Shown here: in pieces, positions 57,245 to 64,000 of the stretch
Layout of the letters: every line of letters begins with the position of its first letter
Position numbering within the stretch: the stretch's first letter is position 1
NCBI RefSeq assembly: GCF_003063415.1
Contig: NZ_NESK01000007.1
Coordinates: 61,061 to 125,060, forward strand
Reading direction: 5' to 3'
From: Limnohabitans sp. 2KL-17
GTDB lineage: Bacteria > Pseudomonadota > Gammaproteobacteria > Burkholderiales > Burkholderiaceae_C
Length of the DNA: 64,000 nucleotides
The notes under the pieces: generated by a model
Told to the model about the DNA's origin: nothing
Seen by the model: the letters and a program-made list of their open reading frames with translations, nothing else
Database searches by the model: none
Translations under genes and position numbers: made by a program

Positions 57245-57610
57245 TTAACTTGAGAATGAAGAACCGCAGCCGCAGGTGGATGTGGCATTTGGATTCTTGA
57301 TGACGAACTGCGCGCCCTGGAGGTCTTCTTTGTAATCGATCTCCGCACCAATGAGGTACTGGTAGCTCATTGCGTCGATCAACAAGGACACACCATTTTT
57401 ACTCATGGTCGTATCGTCTTCGTTGGTGATTTCGTCAAAGGTAAAGCCGTACTGAAAACCAGAGCAACCGCCACCCTGGACAAACACACGCAACTTCAAA
57501 TCAGGGTTGCCCTCTTCAGCGATCAGGTCGGCCACTTTGGCAGCGGCACTGTCGGTAAAGACGATGGGCGTGGGCATTTCAGTCTGGATATTTTCAGCAA
57601 GAGCGCTCAT
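57245..57610 (-). CDS. erpA: Iron-sulfur cluster insertion protein ErpA
   Basis: A 121-residue A-type carrier that delivers [4Fe-4S] or [2Fe-2S] clusters to apoproteins. The three conserved cysteines are in [11 protein letters not shown] and the C-terminal CGCG. GGAG lies seven bases before the ATG at 57610; the longer frame upstream is not supported. Monocistronic and convergent to anmK. Confidence 0.94.
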   Translation of the reverse strand: MSALAENIQTEMPTPIVFTDSAAAKVADLIAEEGNPDLKLRVFVQGGGCSGFQYGFTFDEITNEDDTTMSKNGVSLLIDAMSYQYLIGAEIDYKEDLQGAQFVIKNPNATSTCGCGSSFSS

Positions 57611-57722
57611 GGTGTTTCTCCGTTCAATGAAGAATAGTATAGCGCGTTGGTCGGGAATTACGGCCCTGCCCAAGCAGTAACGCTACTGCGCTCATGGGCT
57701 TTTAAAGCTGCCTCCCAAAAGC

Positions 57723-57756
57723 AAAAAGCCGCCACGGCAAACCGTTGCGGCTTTTT
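57723..57756 (-). terminator. Intrinsic terminator of rplM-rpsI
   Basis: AAAAAGCCGCCACGG (57723-57737), loop of four, CCGTTGCGGCTTTTT (57742-57756): a 15-bp stem with one mismatch flanked by A and T tracts. It starts 17 bases past the rpsI stop on the minus strand. The symmetry would allow action in both directions. Confidence 0.92.
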
Positions 57757-57773
57757 GACAAACAGAAAGCGGA

Positions 57774-58166
57774 TTAACGCTTCGAGAATTGCTTACGACG
57801 ACGAGCGCCGTGCAGACCGACCTTTTTACGTTCGACTTCACGGGCGTCGCGAGTGACGAAACCAGCTTGGCTCAGCATAGGCTTGAGCGTTGCATCATAG
57901 TCAATCAGGGCTCGGGTGATGCCGTGGCGCGAAGCGCCGGCTTGACCGGATTCACCACCGCCATGCACGTTGATCATGATGTCGAAAGTTTCGGCATGGT
58001 TGGTCAACATGAGGGGTTGCTTGGCGATCATGATCGAAGTTTCACGGCCGAAATAGGCTTGGATGTCCTTGCCGTTGACCGTGATCTTGCCAGTGCCTTT
58101 TTTCAGAAACACGCGGGCGACGCTGGATTTGCGACGGCCTGTGCCATTGTTCCATTCACCAATCAT
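57774..58166 (-). CDS. rpsI: 30S ribosomal protein S9
   Basis: A 130-residue S9 protein. [19 protein letters not shown] at the start and the C-terminal [18 protein letters not shown] tail that contacts P-site tRNA are complete. It follows rplM by 11 bases and is closed by a strong terminator. Confidence 0.98.
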   Translation of the reverse strand: MIGEWNNGTGRRKSSVARVFLKKGTGKITVNGKDIQAYFGRETSIMIAKQPLMLTNHAETFDIMINVHGGGESGQAGASRHGITRALIDYDATLKPMLSQAGFVTRDAREVERKKVGLHGARRRKQFSKR

Positions 58167-58177
58167 CTCAAGGCTCC

Positions 58178-58609
58178 TTAAATTTCCAGCACTTTAGGCT
58201 GTTGGGCGGTGTGGGGGTGCTCAGCGCCTCCGTACACCTTGAGTTTCTTGATCATGGCGTAACCGAGCGGGCCCTTGGGCAGCATGCCCTTGACAGCCTT
58301 CTCGAGTGCGCGGCCAGGGTGTTTGGCTTGCATGTCGCGGAAGTTGGTTGCAGTGATACCGCCGGGATAGCCCGAGTGACGGTAGTAAATTTTGTCGATC
58401 GTCTTGGTGCCAGTCACTTTGAGCTGGGCAGCATTGATGATGACGATGAAGTCACCTGTGTCGACGTGAGGCGTGTAAATGGCCTTGTGTTTGCCGCGCA
58501 AACGGAGAGCAACTTCGCTGGCTACTCGTCCGAGGACCTTGTTGGTCGCGTCAATCACAAACCACTCGTGCACGACCTCAGCGGGTTTGGCGCTGAAAGT
58601 TGTTGTCAT
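58178..58609 (-). CDS. rplM: 50S ribosomal protein L13
   Basis: A 143-residue L13 protein ([45 protein letters not shown]). First gene of the rplM-rpsI operon. About 145 bases of leader separate it from the likely -10 box, enough for the autoregulatory structure known for this operon in E. coli, though I could not identify one. Confidence 0.98.
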   Translation of the reverse strand: MTTTFSAKPAEVVHEWFVIDATNKVLGRVASEVALRLRGKHKAIYTPHVDTGDFIVIINAAQLKVTGTKTIDKIYYRHSGYPGGITATNFRDMQAKHPGRALEKAVKGMLPKGPLGYAMIKKLKVYGGAEHPHTAQQPKVLEI

Positions 58610-58754
58610 GAGTTTTCTCTTAAAGAATGGTTTGTCGGGCCCTTTTCCACGGTCGGTGTTCCTCTTTTGAGAACCTCTTAGGTGGTAGATTGCCCTGGCC
58701 TGGCAAGGCCTGAGCGTCTTCGTCGCGGGGCCACAAATCGCTGCGAAGCCAGCT

Positions 58755-58760
58755 ATTATA
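58755..58760 (-). promoter_or_regulatory. Consensus -10 box upstream of rplM
   Basis: The minus strand reads TATAAT exactly, about 145 bases before the rplM start. The corresponding -35 (TCGTCA) is weak, so it may need an UP element or another factor. The rlmJ gene begins 45 bases away in the other direction. Confidence 0.45.
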
Positions 58761-58805
58761 CGAAAAATCAGGCACTTGACGAAGTTATCTGGTTACCATT
58801 AAGAG

Positions 58806-59693
58806 ATGTTCAGTTACAGACACGCTTTCCATGCGGGCAACCACGCCGATGTGCTCAAACACATCACCTTGCTCGCCACCATGCGCCACCTCATGCAAAA
58901 AGAGGCCGGCATCACCCTCATCGACACGCACGCCGGGGCGGGTTTATACCGCTTGGACGGCGATTACTCCCAAAAAGGGGCGGAAGCCCAAGATGGTCTT
59001 TTCAAGCTGCTGACGGCGGTCGAAAAACTCGACACCTTGCCGGAGCCCGTACAAGACTACCTGGAACAAATCGCCAGCTTCAACCCGAACGGTCAAGCCA
59101 AGGTCTATCCCGGATCGCCATTTTTGATGCACAAACTCATGCGCCACGCATCACGCGACCGCCTGCGCCTGTTTGAGCTGCACCCGACCGACAGCAAGTC
59201 ACTGACCGCCAACATCGCCCAACTCGACGCGGGCCGCACCATCACGGTCAGCCGTGAAGATGGCTTCGAGGCCCTCAAAAAATTGCTGCCTCCGCCTCCC
59301 TCGGCCACAGGCTCTAAGCGGGCCATGGTGCTGATCGACCCCAGCTACGAAATCAAGTCCGACTACGGAAAAGTCGCCAGCATCATTCAGGAATACCTGA
59401 AGCGCTTTTCCACTGGCACTTACCTGGTCTGGTACCCGATCATTCCTCGCCCTGAAGCCCACGATTTGCCGCGTCGGCTGCGCACCTTGTCCAATCAGGC
59501 GCAAAAGCCCTGGCTCAACGCCACGTTGGCGATTGGCCGTGGGCCGGGCGATGAAGGAGGTCTGGTGGCCAGCGGCATGTTCGTCATCAACCCGCCCTTC
59601 ACCCTGAAAGACCAGATCCGTCAGGCGCTGGATGTGGTGGGCCCGGCCCTGGCCAGAGGCACGGGCAAGAGCTGGCAAGTCGAATCGTCTTGA
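58806..59693 (+). CDS. rlmJ: 23S rRNA (adenine(2030)-N6)-methyltransferase
   Basis: A 295-residue SAM-dependent methyltransferase that modifies A2030 of 23S rRNA. Motifs: MFSYRHAFHAGNHADVLKH at the start, IDTHAGAGLYRL (AdoMet loop), and the catalytic DPSYE in VLIDPSYEIKSDY. Length equals the E. coli enzyme within a few residues. It is divergent from rplM. Confidence 0.95.
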   Translation: MFSYRHAFHAGNHADVLKHITLLATMRHLMQKEAGITLIDTHAGAGLYRLDGDYSQKGAEAQDGLFKLLTAVEKLDTLPEPVQDYLEQIASFNPNGQAKVYPGSPFLMHKLMRHASRDRLRLFELHPTDSKSLTANIAQLDAGRTITVSREDGFEALKKLLPPPPSATGSKRAMVLIDPSYEIKSDYGKVASIIQEYLKRFSTGTYLVWYPIIPRPEAHDLPRRLRTLSNQAQKPWLNATLAIGRGPGDEGGLVASGMFVINPPFTLKDQIRQALDVVGPALARGTGKSWQVESS

Positions 59694-59740
59694 CGGCCGC
59701 CAACCGGGCTCAGGGAAAGTCCTGATTCGGCACTCTTTAA

Positions 59741-59766
59741 ATTAACCGACCGCACGGTCGGTTAAT
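59741..59766. promoter_or_regulatory. Perfect palindromic operator upstream of paaA (PaaR-type)
   Basis: ATTAACCGACCG and CGGTCGGTTAAT form a perfect 12-2-12 palindrome. A TATACT -10-like box at 59770-59775 follows directly, and its -35 position falls inside the palindrome, so a bound repressor would block RNA polymerase. The ACCGACCG half-site is of the kind bound by TetR-family phenylacetyl-CoA sensors (PaaR). No paaR gene lies in this window. Confidence 0.75.
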
Positions 59767-59823
59767 TGATATACTGGCATCCGCGCCGCGATCATTCCAT
59801 CCTGTTTGGCGCAGGAGAAGCCC

Positions 59824-60855
59824 ATGTACACGCAATCTTTCAGCGTCCCGGACGGTTCCGAGGAAGCCAAATCTTCCGGCCTGAAGGCCGTTACCAAAGC
59901 CCTAAGCCCCCAGGATGCTGCCTTGCAAGCTCAGTTTGATGCGCGCATCGATGCCGATGGTCGCATTGAGCCGCGAGAGTGGATGCCCGAGGCTTACCGC
60001 AAAACCTTGGTGCGCCAGATCAGCCAGCACGCCCACAGCGAAATCGTTGGCATGCTGCCCGAGGCCAACTGGATCAGCCGAGCCCCCAGCCTCAAGCGCA
60101 AGGCCATCCTGATTGCCAAAGTACAAGACGAGGGTGGCCACGGCCTGTATTTGTACAGCGCCGCCGAAACCTTGGGCACCAGTCGCGACCAAATGCTGGA
60201 CGGGCTGCACACCGGCAAAGCCAAATACAGTTCCATCTTCAATTACCCCACGCTCAACTGGGCCGATGTGGGCGTGGTCGGCTGGCTGGTCGATGGCGCA
60301 GCCATCATGAACCAGGTGCCACTGTGCCGTTGTTCGTACGGACCTTATGCCCGCGCCATGGTGCGTGTGTGCAAAGAAGAAAGTTTTCACCAGCGCCAGG
60401 GCTTTGAAGCCTTGCTGGTCATGATGCAAGGCACGGCCGAGCAAAAAGCCATGGTGCAAGACGCTGTCAACCGCTGGTGGTGGAAGTGCTTGGCCATGTT
60501 TGGACCGCCCGATGCCGACAGTCCCAACAGCGCGCAAGGCATGCGCTGGGGCATCAAACGCATCAGCAACGACGACCTGCGCCAAAAATTTGTCGACGCG
60601 ACCGTGCCACAAGCCAAGGTGATGGGCGTGACCCTGCCCGACCCCGACCTGAAATGGAACGAAGCGCGACAGCAGCACGACTACGGCCAAATCGACTGGG
60701 ACGAATTTTGGGCCACTGTCAACGGCAATGGCCCGTGCAACAAGGAGCGCCTGGGGGCGCGTGTGAAGGCCTGGAATGACGGTGCTTGGGTACGTGAAGC
60801 AGCAATGGCCCACGCCAAGAAACAACAGCAACGCCAAATGAAGGAGGCTGCATGA
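59824..60855 (+). CDS. paaA: Phenylacetyl-CoA 1,2-epoxidase catalytic subunit PaaA
   Basis: A 343-residue diiron oxygenase subunit that epoxidises phenylacetyl-CoA. Ferritin-like iron-ligand helices include [16 protein letters not shown] and [16 protein letters not shown], each with the Glu-x2-His pattern. The ATG at 59824 has GGAG six bases upstream; a TTG at 59806 is rejected. First gene of paaABCDE, behind the palindromic operator. Confidence 0.96.
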   Translation: MYTQSFSVPDGSEEAKSSGLKAVTKALSPQDAALQAQFDARIDADGRIEPREWMPEAYRKTLVRQISQHAHSEIVGMLPEANWISRAPSLKRKAILIAKVQDEGGHGLYLYSAAETLGTSRDQMLDGLHTGKAKYSSIFNYPTLNWADVGVVGWLVDGAAIMNQVPLCRCSYGPYARAMVRVCKEESFHQRQGFEALLVMMQGTAEQKAMVQDAVNRWWWKCLAMFGPPDADSPNSAQGMRWGIKRISNDDLRQKFVDATVPQAKVMGVTLPDPDLKWNEARQQHDYGQIDWDEFWATVNGNGPCNKERLGARVKAWNDGAWVREAAMAHAKKQQQRQMKEAA

Positions 60856-61160
60856 GCACCCCATCAAACACCACCGCATTGAAGGAGTGGCCCCTGTGGG
60901 AAGTTTTTGTTCGCAGTAAGCAAGGTCTGGAACACAAACACTGCGGTAGCCTGCACGCCTCGGACGCCGAACATGCCCTGCAAATGGCCCGTGACGTTTA
61001 CACCCGCCGCCAGGAAGGCGTGAGCATCTGGGTCGTTCCATCGGCCAGCATTGCGGCCAGCGAACCCAATGACAAACCCGAGTTCTTCGACCCGGCCAGT
61101 GACAAGGTTTACCGGCACCCCACGTTCTACGTGATCCCCGATGAAGTGGGCCACATGTGA
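60852..61160 (+). CDS. paaB: Phenylacetyl-CoA epoxidase subunit PaaB
   Basis: A 102-residue bridging subunit ([23 protein letters not shown], seen as two strands; [28 protein letters not shown]). It holds PaaAC heterodimers together. Its ATG overlaps the paaA stop by four bases. Confidence 0.95.
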   Translation: MSTPSNTTALKEWPLWEVFVRSKQGLEHKHCGSLHASDAEHALQMARDVYTRRQEGVSIWVVPSASIAASEPNDKPEFFDPASDKVYRHPTFYVIPDEVGHM

Positions 61161-61168
61161 GCAGGCAG

Positions 61169-61951
61169 ATGAACGCCCCCATTGATTACTTGCTGCACCT
61201 CGCCGATAACGCGCTGATCCTCGGTCAACGGAACGCCGAGTGGTGCGGTCACGGTCATATCCTAGAAGAAGACATCGCCCTGGCCAACAACAGCCTGGAC
61301 CTGATCGGACAGGCCCGAATGCTCTACCAACGAGCTGCCGAACTGCAAGGCGGTGACGCCACCGAAGACACGCTGGCCTACTTCCGTGATGTGCCTGATT
61401 TTCGCAACTACACACTGTGCGAACTGCCGCACATGCCCTTGATGTCCGCCACCGCTCAAGGCGATCGCGACTTTGCCATCACCATCGTGCGAAACTTTTT
61501 GTACAGCAGCCTGATGGTTTTGGTTTGGGACCAATTGCAAAATTCCAAAGACGTACAACTGGCTGCGATCGCCGCCAAATCACTCAAAGAAGTGCGCTAC
61601 CACCTGCGGCATTCGCGAGACTGGCTGGTGCGCATGGGCGATGGCACCACCGAATCGCATGACCGCGCACAAATTGCCGTGGACCAGTTGTTGTCATACA
61701 CCCAGGAATTCTGGACCAACAGCCCGCAAGAGGCCTCCGCCTTGTCCAACGGCACCGGCATCGACATGGCCTCATTGCAAACCGACTGGAACCAGATCGT
61801 GGATGCGGCTTTGCAAGAGTCCACACTCCAGCGACCCGCCGCTGGCGGCTTTGTCACCACGGGCAAACAGGGCATTCATTCCGAGCACCTTGGGTTCGTA
61901 CTGGCTGAAATGCAAAGCCTGGCACGCGCGCACCCGCAAGCGACCTGGTAA
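61169..61951 (+). CDS. paaC: Phenylacetyl-CoA epoxidase structural subunit PaaC
   Basis: A 260-residue ferritin-like protein pairing with PaaA; it keeps the fold but lacks a working diiron site. Start of MNAPIDYLLHLADNALILGQR at the ATG 61169 matches the family; a GTG at 61157 overlapping the paaB stop is the alternative and would fit the coupling style of the operon. Confidence 0.94.
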   Translation: MNAPIDYLLHLADNALILGQRNAEWCGHGHILEEDIALANNSLDLIGQARMLYQRAAELQGGDATEDTLAYFRDVPDFRNYTLCELPHMPLMSATAQGDRDFAITIVRNFLYSSLMVLVWDQLQNSKDVQLAAIAAKSLKEVRYHLRHSRDWLVRMGDGTTESHDRAQIAVDQLLSYTQEFWTNSPQEASALSNGTGIDMASLQTDWNQIVDAALQESTLQRPAAGGFVTTGKQGIHSEHLGFVLAEMQSLARAHPQATW

Positions 61952-61960
61952 TACACGCTG

Positions 61961-62500
61961 ATGTCCAACCCCATCCCCCTGCAAACCAGCACAACACACA
62001 TTGCCCGAGCCTGGGCTTTGCTGGAGTCATTGACTGACCCGGAAATTCCGGTGGTCACACTGCGCGAGTTGGGCATCCTGCGAGATGTACGTGAAAGTGC
62101 CACTGGGCTGGAGGTGGTCATCACACCGACCTACAGCGGTTGCCCGGCGATGGGCCAGATCGAGGACGACGTGTCCGCACTGCTGCAGGCCAACGGCCTG
62201 CAAGGCCGTGTGGTCACGCAACTGGCACCAGCCTGGACCACCGACTGGATGACCGAAGTGGCAAAGGAAAAATTGCGCGCCTACGGCATCGCCCCACCCC
62301 ACGCCTGTGCCAACGAAAAAACAGGTTCGGCCAACGTGGTGCAGTTCGCTGCCCGCAGCGCCAGGCCCGAGGTGGTGAACTGCCCGCAATGCGGCTCCAG
62401 TAACACCACCGAAACCTCCCACTTCGGCTCTACGGCGTGCAAGGCCCTTTACCGGTGCCTGGCCTGCATGGAACCTTTCGATTACTTCAAACCCTATTGA
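61961..62500 (+). CDS. paaD: Phenylacetyl-CoA epoxidase maturation protein PaaD
   Basis: A 179-residue protein with an N-terminal MIP18/DUF59 domain (WALLESLTDPEIPVVTLRELGIL, shown in part; TPTYSGCPAM) and a C-terminal four-cysteine zinc or Fe-S module (CPQCGS, CKALYRCLACMEPF). It is thought to help assemble the metal centres of the epoxidase. Nine bases after paaC. Confidence 0.94.
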   Translation: MSNPIPLQTSTTHIARAWALLESLTDPEIPVVTLRELGILRDVRESATGLEVVITPTYSGCPAMGQIEDDVSALLQANGLQGRVVTQLAPAWTTDWMTEVAKEKLRAYGIAPPHACANEKTGSANVVQFAARSARPEVVNCPQCGSSNTTETSHFGSTACKALYRCLACMEPFDYFKPY

Positions 62501-62522
62501 GCTGCCTTGATGCAGTGAAGCC

Positions 62523-63626
62523 ATGTCCGCACCACGCTTCCATGATCTCTCCGTCGCACGCGTCAACCCTGAGGCAGCAGGCGCAGTGGCGATCACGCTG
62601 AATGTACCGGCCAATCTGCGTGACAGCTTTGCCTTTCAGCCAGGCCAATTCCTGACGCTGCGCGCCAGCATCGATGGCGCCGATGTGCGCCGCAGTTACT
62701 CCATCTGTTCAGCCAATAGCTTGCTGCAAAAGCAAGGCCTGCTCGAAGTGGGCATCCGTCCCGTTGAAGGCGGCGTGTTTTCCAATTGGGCGGCCACACA
62801 ACTTCAAGCCGGTGGCACCTTGCGCGTGATGCCGCCCGATGGCCGTTTTGTGGTGCAACGGCCCCGCGCCATCCACCGGGTGGGCTTTGCAGCAGGCTCG
62901 GGCATCACACCCATCCTGTCCATCTTGTCCAGCACCCTTGAAGACCAGCCCGAATCCAAGTTCACCCTGGTCTACGGCAACCGCCGCATGGACAGTGTCA
63001 TGTTCAACGAAGCGCTGCAAGACCTGAAAGACCGCTACCCTGACCGCCTGACACTGATCCACATCCTGTCACGCCAGGCGCAAGAAGTGCCCCTGCTGGA
63101 AGGCCGCATCGATGGCGACAAAGTGCGTGCCATCATCGATGCGTTTTTGCCTGTGGGCAGCATGGACGAGGTCTTTGTTTGCGGCCCCGAAGCCATGATC
63201 GAAGCGACTGAGCAAGCTCTGCTGGGTGCCGGCATCAAGGCCGAGCGCATCCGCACCGAACGCTTCAGTTCCCCCACACTGGAAGCGCTGAGCCCCGAAC
63301 AGCGCAGCCAGGCTGTGCTGGGCCATAAGGCCACCCGCGAGGAAGGTGAAGTGCAGCTGACCGTGGTGCTCGATGGCAAGCCCTACGACATGCCGATGAA
63401 CCGTAACGAAAAAATCCTCGACATCGCGCTGTCCCTGGGTCTGGACCTGCCCTATTCGTGCAAAGCCGGCGTTTGCTGCACTTGCCGCTGTAAGGTGATG
63501 GAAGGCACAACCGTGATGGACAAGAACTTCACACTCGAAAAACCGGAAGTCGAGCAAGGCTTCATCCTGTCCTGCCAAGCCCGTCCGACCAGCGACCGGG
63601 TCGTGGTGAGTTTCGACGAACGTTGA
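62523..63626 (+). CDS. paaE: Phenylacetyl-CoA epoxidase reductase PaaE
   Basis: A 367-residue reductase passing electrons from NADPH through FAD and a plant-type [2Fe-2S] cluster to PaaA. FAD motif RRSYSICSA, NAD motif GFAAGSGITPILSI, and cluster cysteines C313, C318, C321 and C351 are all present. The last gene of the operon; no further paa genes follow, and an IS element begins about 80 bases beyond. Confidence 0.95.
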   Translation: MSAPRFHDLSVARVNPEAAGAVAITLNVPANLRDSFAFQPGQFLTLRASIDGADVRRSYSICSANSLLQKQGLLEVGIRPVEGGVFSNWAATQLQAGGTLRVMPPDGRFVVQRPRAIHRVGFAAGSGITPILSILSSTLEDQPESKFTLVYGNRRMDSVMFNEALQDLKDRYPDRLTLIHILSRQAQEVPLLEGRIDGDKVRAIIDAFLPVGSMDEVFVCGPEAMIEATEQALLGAGIKAERIRTERFSSPTLEALSPEQRSQAVLGHKATREEGEVQLTVVLDGKPYDMPMNRNEKILDIALSLGLDLPYSCKAGVCCTCRCKVMEGTTVMDKNFTLEKPEVEQGFILSCQARPTSDRVVVSFDER

Positions 63627-63662
63627 TTCGGTCACAGCTGGATCAAATTTCAATCCAAGAAG

Positions 63663-63686
63663 AAAGCCCTGCACTGCAGGGCTTTT
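63663..63686 (+). terminator. Intrinsic terminator of the paa operon
   Basis: AAAGCCCTGCA, a single C, TGCAGGGCTTT then further T: a near-continuous 10-11-bp palindrome that folds with a minimal loop, 37 bases after the paaE stop. The T tract is short (four). Confidence 0.75.
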
Positions 63687-63703
63687 AAACATGGCTGGTT
63701 TAG

Positions 63704-64000
63704 GGCTACGCTGAATAAGTCCACCGCATTGGGTGCTGTTTCGTTATAGGTCGATGAAACAACAGACCCTTGCCCTAGCGGCCGATGCAGGAGCCGGATT
63801 CGAACAATACCGTCGCGCAACCAGGCGCGACGTGTTCCTCTCCACAATGAATGAGATCGTTCCGTGGCATGCGCTATGCGAAGTGATCGAGCCGCATTAC
63901 CCCAAGCCGGGCAATGGTCGCCCGCCGGTGGGACTTGAGCGTATGTTGCGCATGTACTTTGTGCAGCACTGGTTCAACTTGGCCGACGAGGCTTGCGAGG
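63704..64000 (+). mobile_element. Left end of an IS5-family insertion sequence (cut by window edge)
   Basis: GGCTACGCTGAATAAGTCC, resembling an IS5-group terminal repeat, begins at about 63704, directly after TTTAG that could be the target-site sequence. The transposase start follows 50 bases later. The right end and target duplication lie outside the window, so the exact boundary is estimated. Confidence 0.7.
63754..64000 (+). CDS. IS5 family transposase (N-terminal part)
   Basis: The frame from the ATG at 63754 reads MKQQTLALAADAGAGFEQY, then RRATRRDVFLSTMNEIVPW and HYPKPGNGRPPVGLERMLRM, the DUF772 N-terminal domain of IS5-type DDE transposases. The catalytic DDE residues lie beyond the window, so activity cannot be judged. 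No stop codon occurs within the 82 codons seen. Confidence 0.9.
   Translation, partial: MKQQTLALAADAGAGFEQYRRATRRDVFLSTMNEIVPWHALCEVIEPHYPKPGNGRPPVGLERMLRMYFVQHWFNLADEACE

Noticed and set aside
57668..57703. Hairpin GCCCA...TGGGC followed by TTTT upstream of erpA
   Set aside because: The T run is on the plus strand, where no transcript is expected to end after reading through erpA; the stem is interrupted. Not strong enough to call.

Overview
The window is a 64-kb piece of a moderately GC-rich proteobacterial chromosome, most likely a betaproteobacterium of the order Burkholderiales and probably Comamonadaceae. The basis is gene content and neighbourhoods: a tyrS / M23 peptidase / anmK / erpA / rpsI-rplM block, a glmS-lrp-glmU trio, a second stand-alone infA, a phaR-type granule protein, a DUF2917 gene divergent from a LysR gene, phoH-ybeY, and a paaABCDE operon. 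The genus cannot be named from sequence reading alone. I saw no rRNA, tRNA, CRISPR array or prophage.

Layout. 1-7.9 kb: a partial LuxR-type response regulator, a Lon-like AAA protease, small envelope-stress proteins (DUF883 and holin-X types), an MgtA-type P-type ATPase and a SET-domain methyltransferase. 8.1-15.5 kb: a four-gene co-directional defence/toxin block, fic - AlbA_2/HATPase regulator - type III mod - type III res, followed by a convergent 91-residue orphan. 15.8-20 kb: amino-sugar synthesis (glmS, glmU) around an Lrp-type regulator. 20-25 kb: two lipoproteins, an unusual MBL-fold protein, and TetR, DUF2917 and LysR genes. 24.9-37 kb: folate salvage (fau), a lytic transglycosylase, a molybdopterin oxidoreductase, a CapA-like protein with a broken upstream gene, two hydrolases, an NDUFA9-like protein, a GST and cca. 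37-43.7 kb: trxC, infA, MidA, a pteridine/folate cluster (FolM-like plus two FolB-like proteins) running into ttcA, a lipoprotein and a phosphatase.

43.7-48.5 kb: ruvB and ruvA, normally adjacent, are separated by 3.2 kb that carries an AAA ATPase plus HNH nuclease pair matching the Septu (PtuA/PtuB) anti-phage architecture and an AT-rich unknown lipoprotein. 48.6-58.8 kb: core genes (phoH, ybeY, dbpA, dtd, a CDF transporter, tyrS, an M23 peptidase, anmK, erpA, rpsI, rplM). 58.8-64 kb: rlmJ, then the phenylacetyl-CoA epoxidase operon paaABCDE behind a perfect palindromic operator and ahead of an intrinsic terminator, and finally the left end of an IS5-type insertion sequence cut by the window edge.

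The main points of interest are the Septu-like cassette inside ruvAB with its lipoprotein companion; the fic/AlbA-ATPase genes coupled to a type III restriction system whose target-recognition segment differs in composition; a probable homopolymer frameshift next to a hexanucleotide repeat; a 27-bp near-perfect hairpin between ybeY and dbpA; and an MBL-fold protein lacking half of its canonical metal motif. All functions are assigned from recognised motifs and family resemblance; no searches were run.
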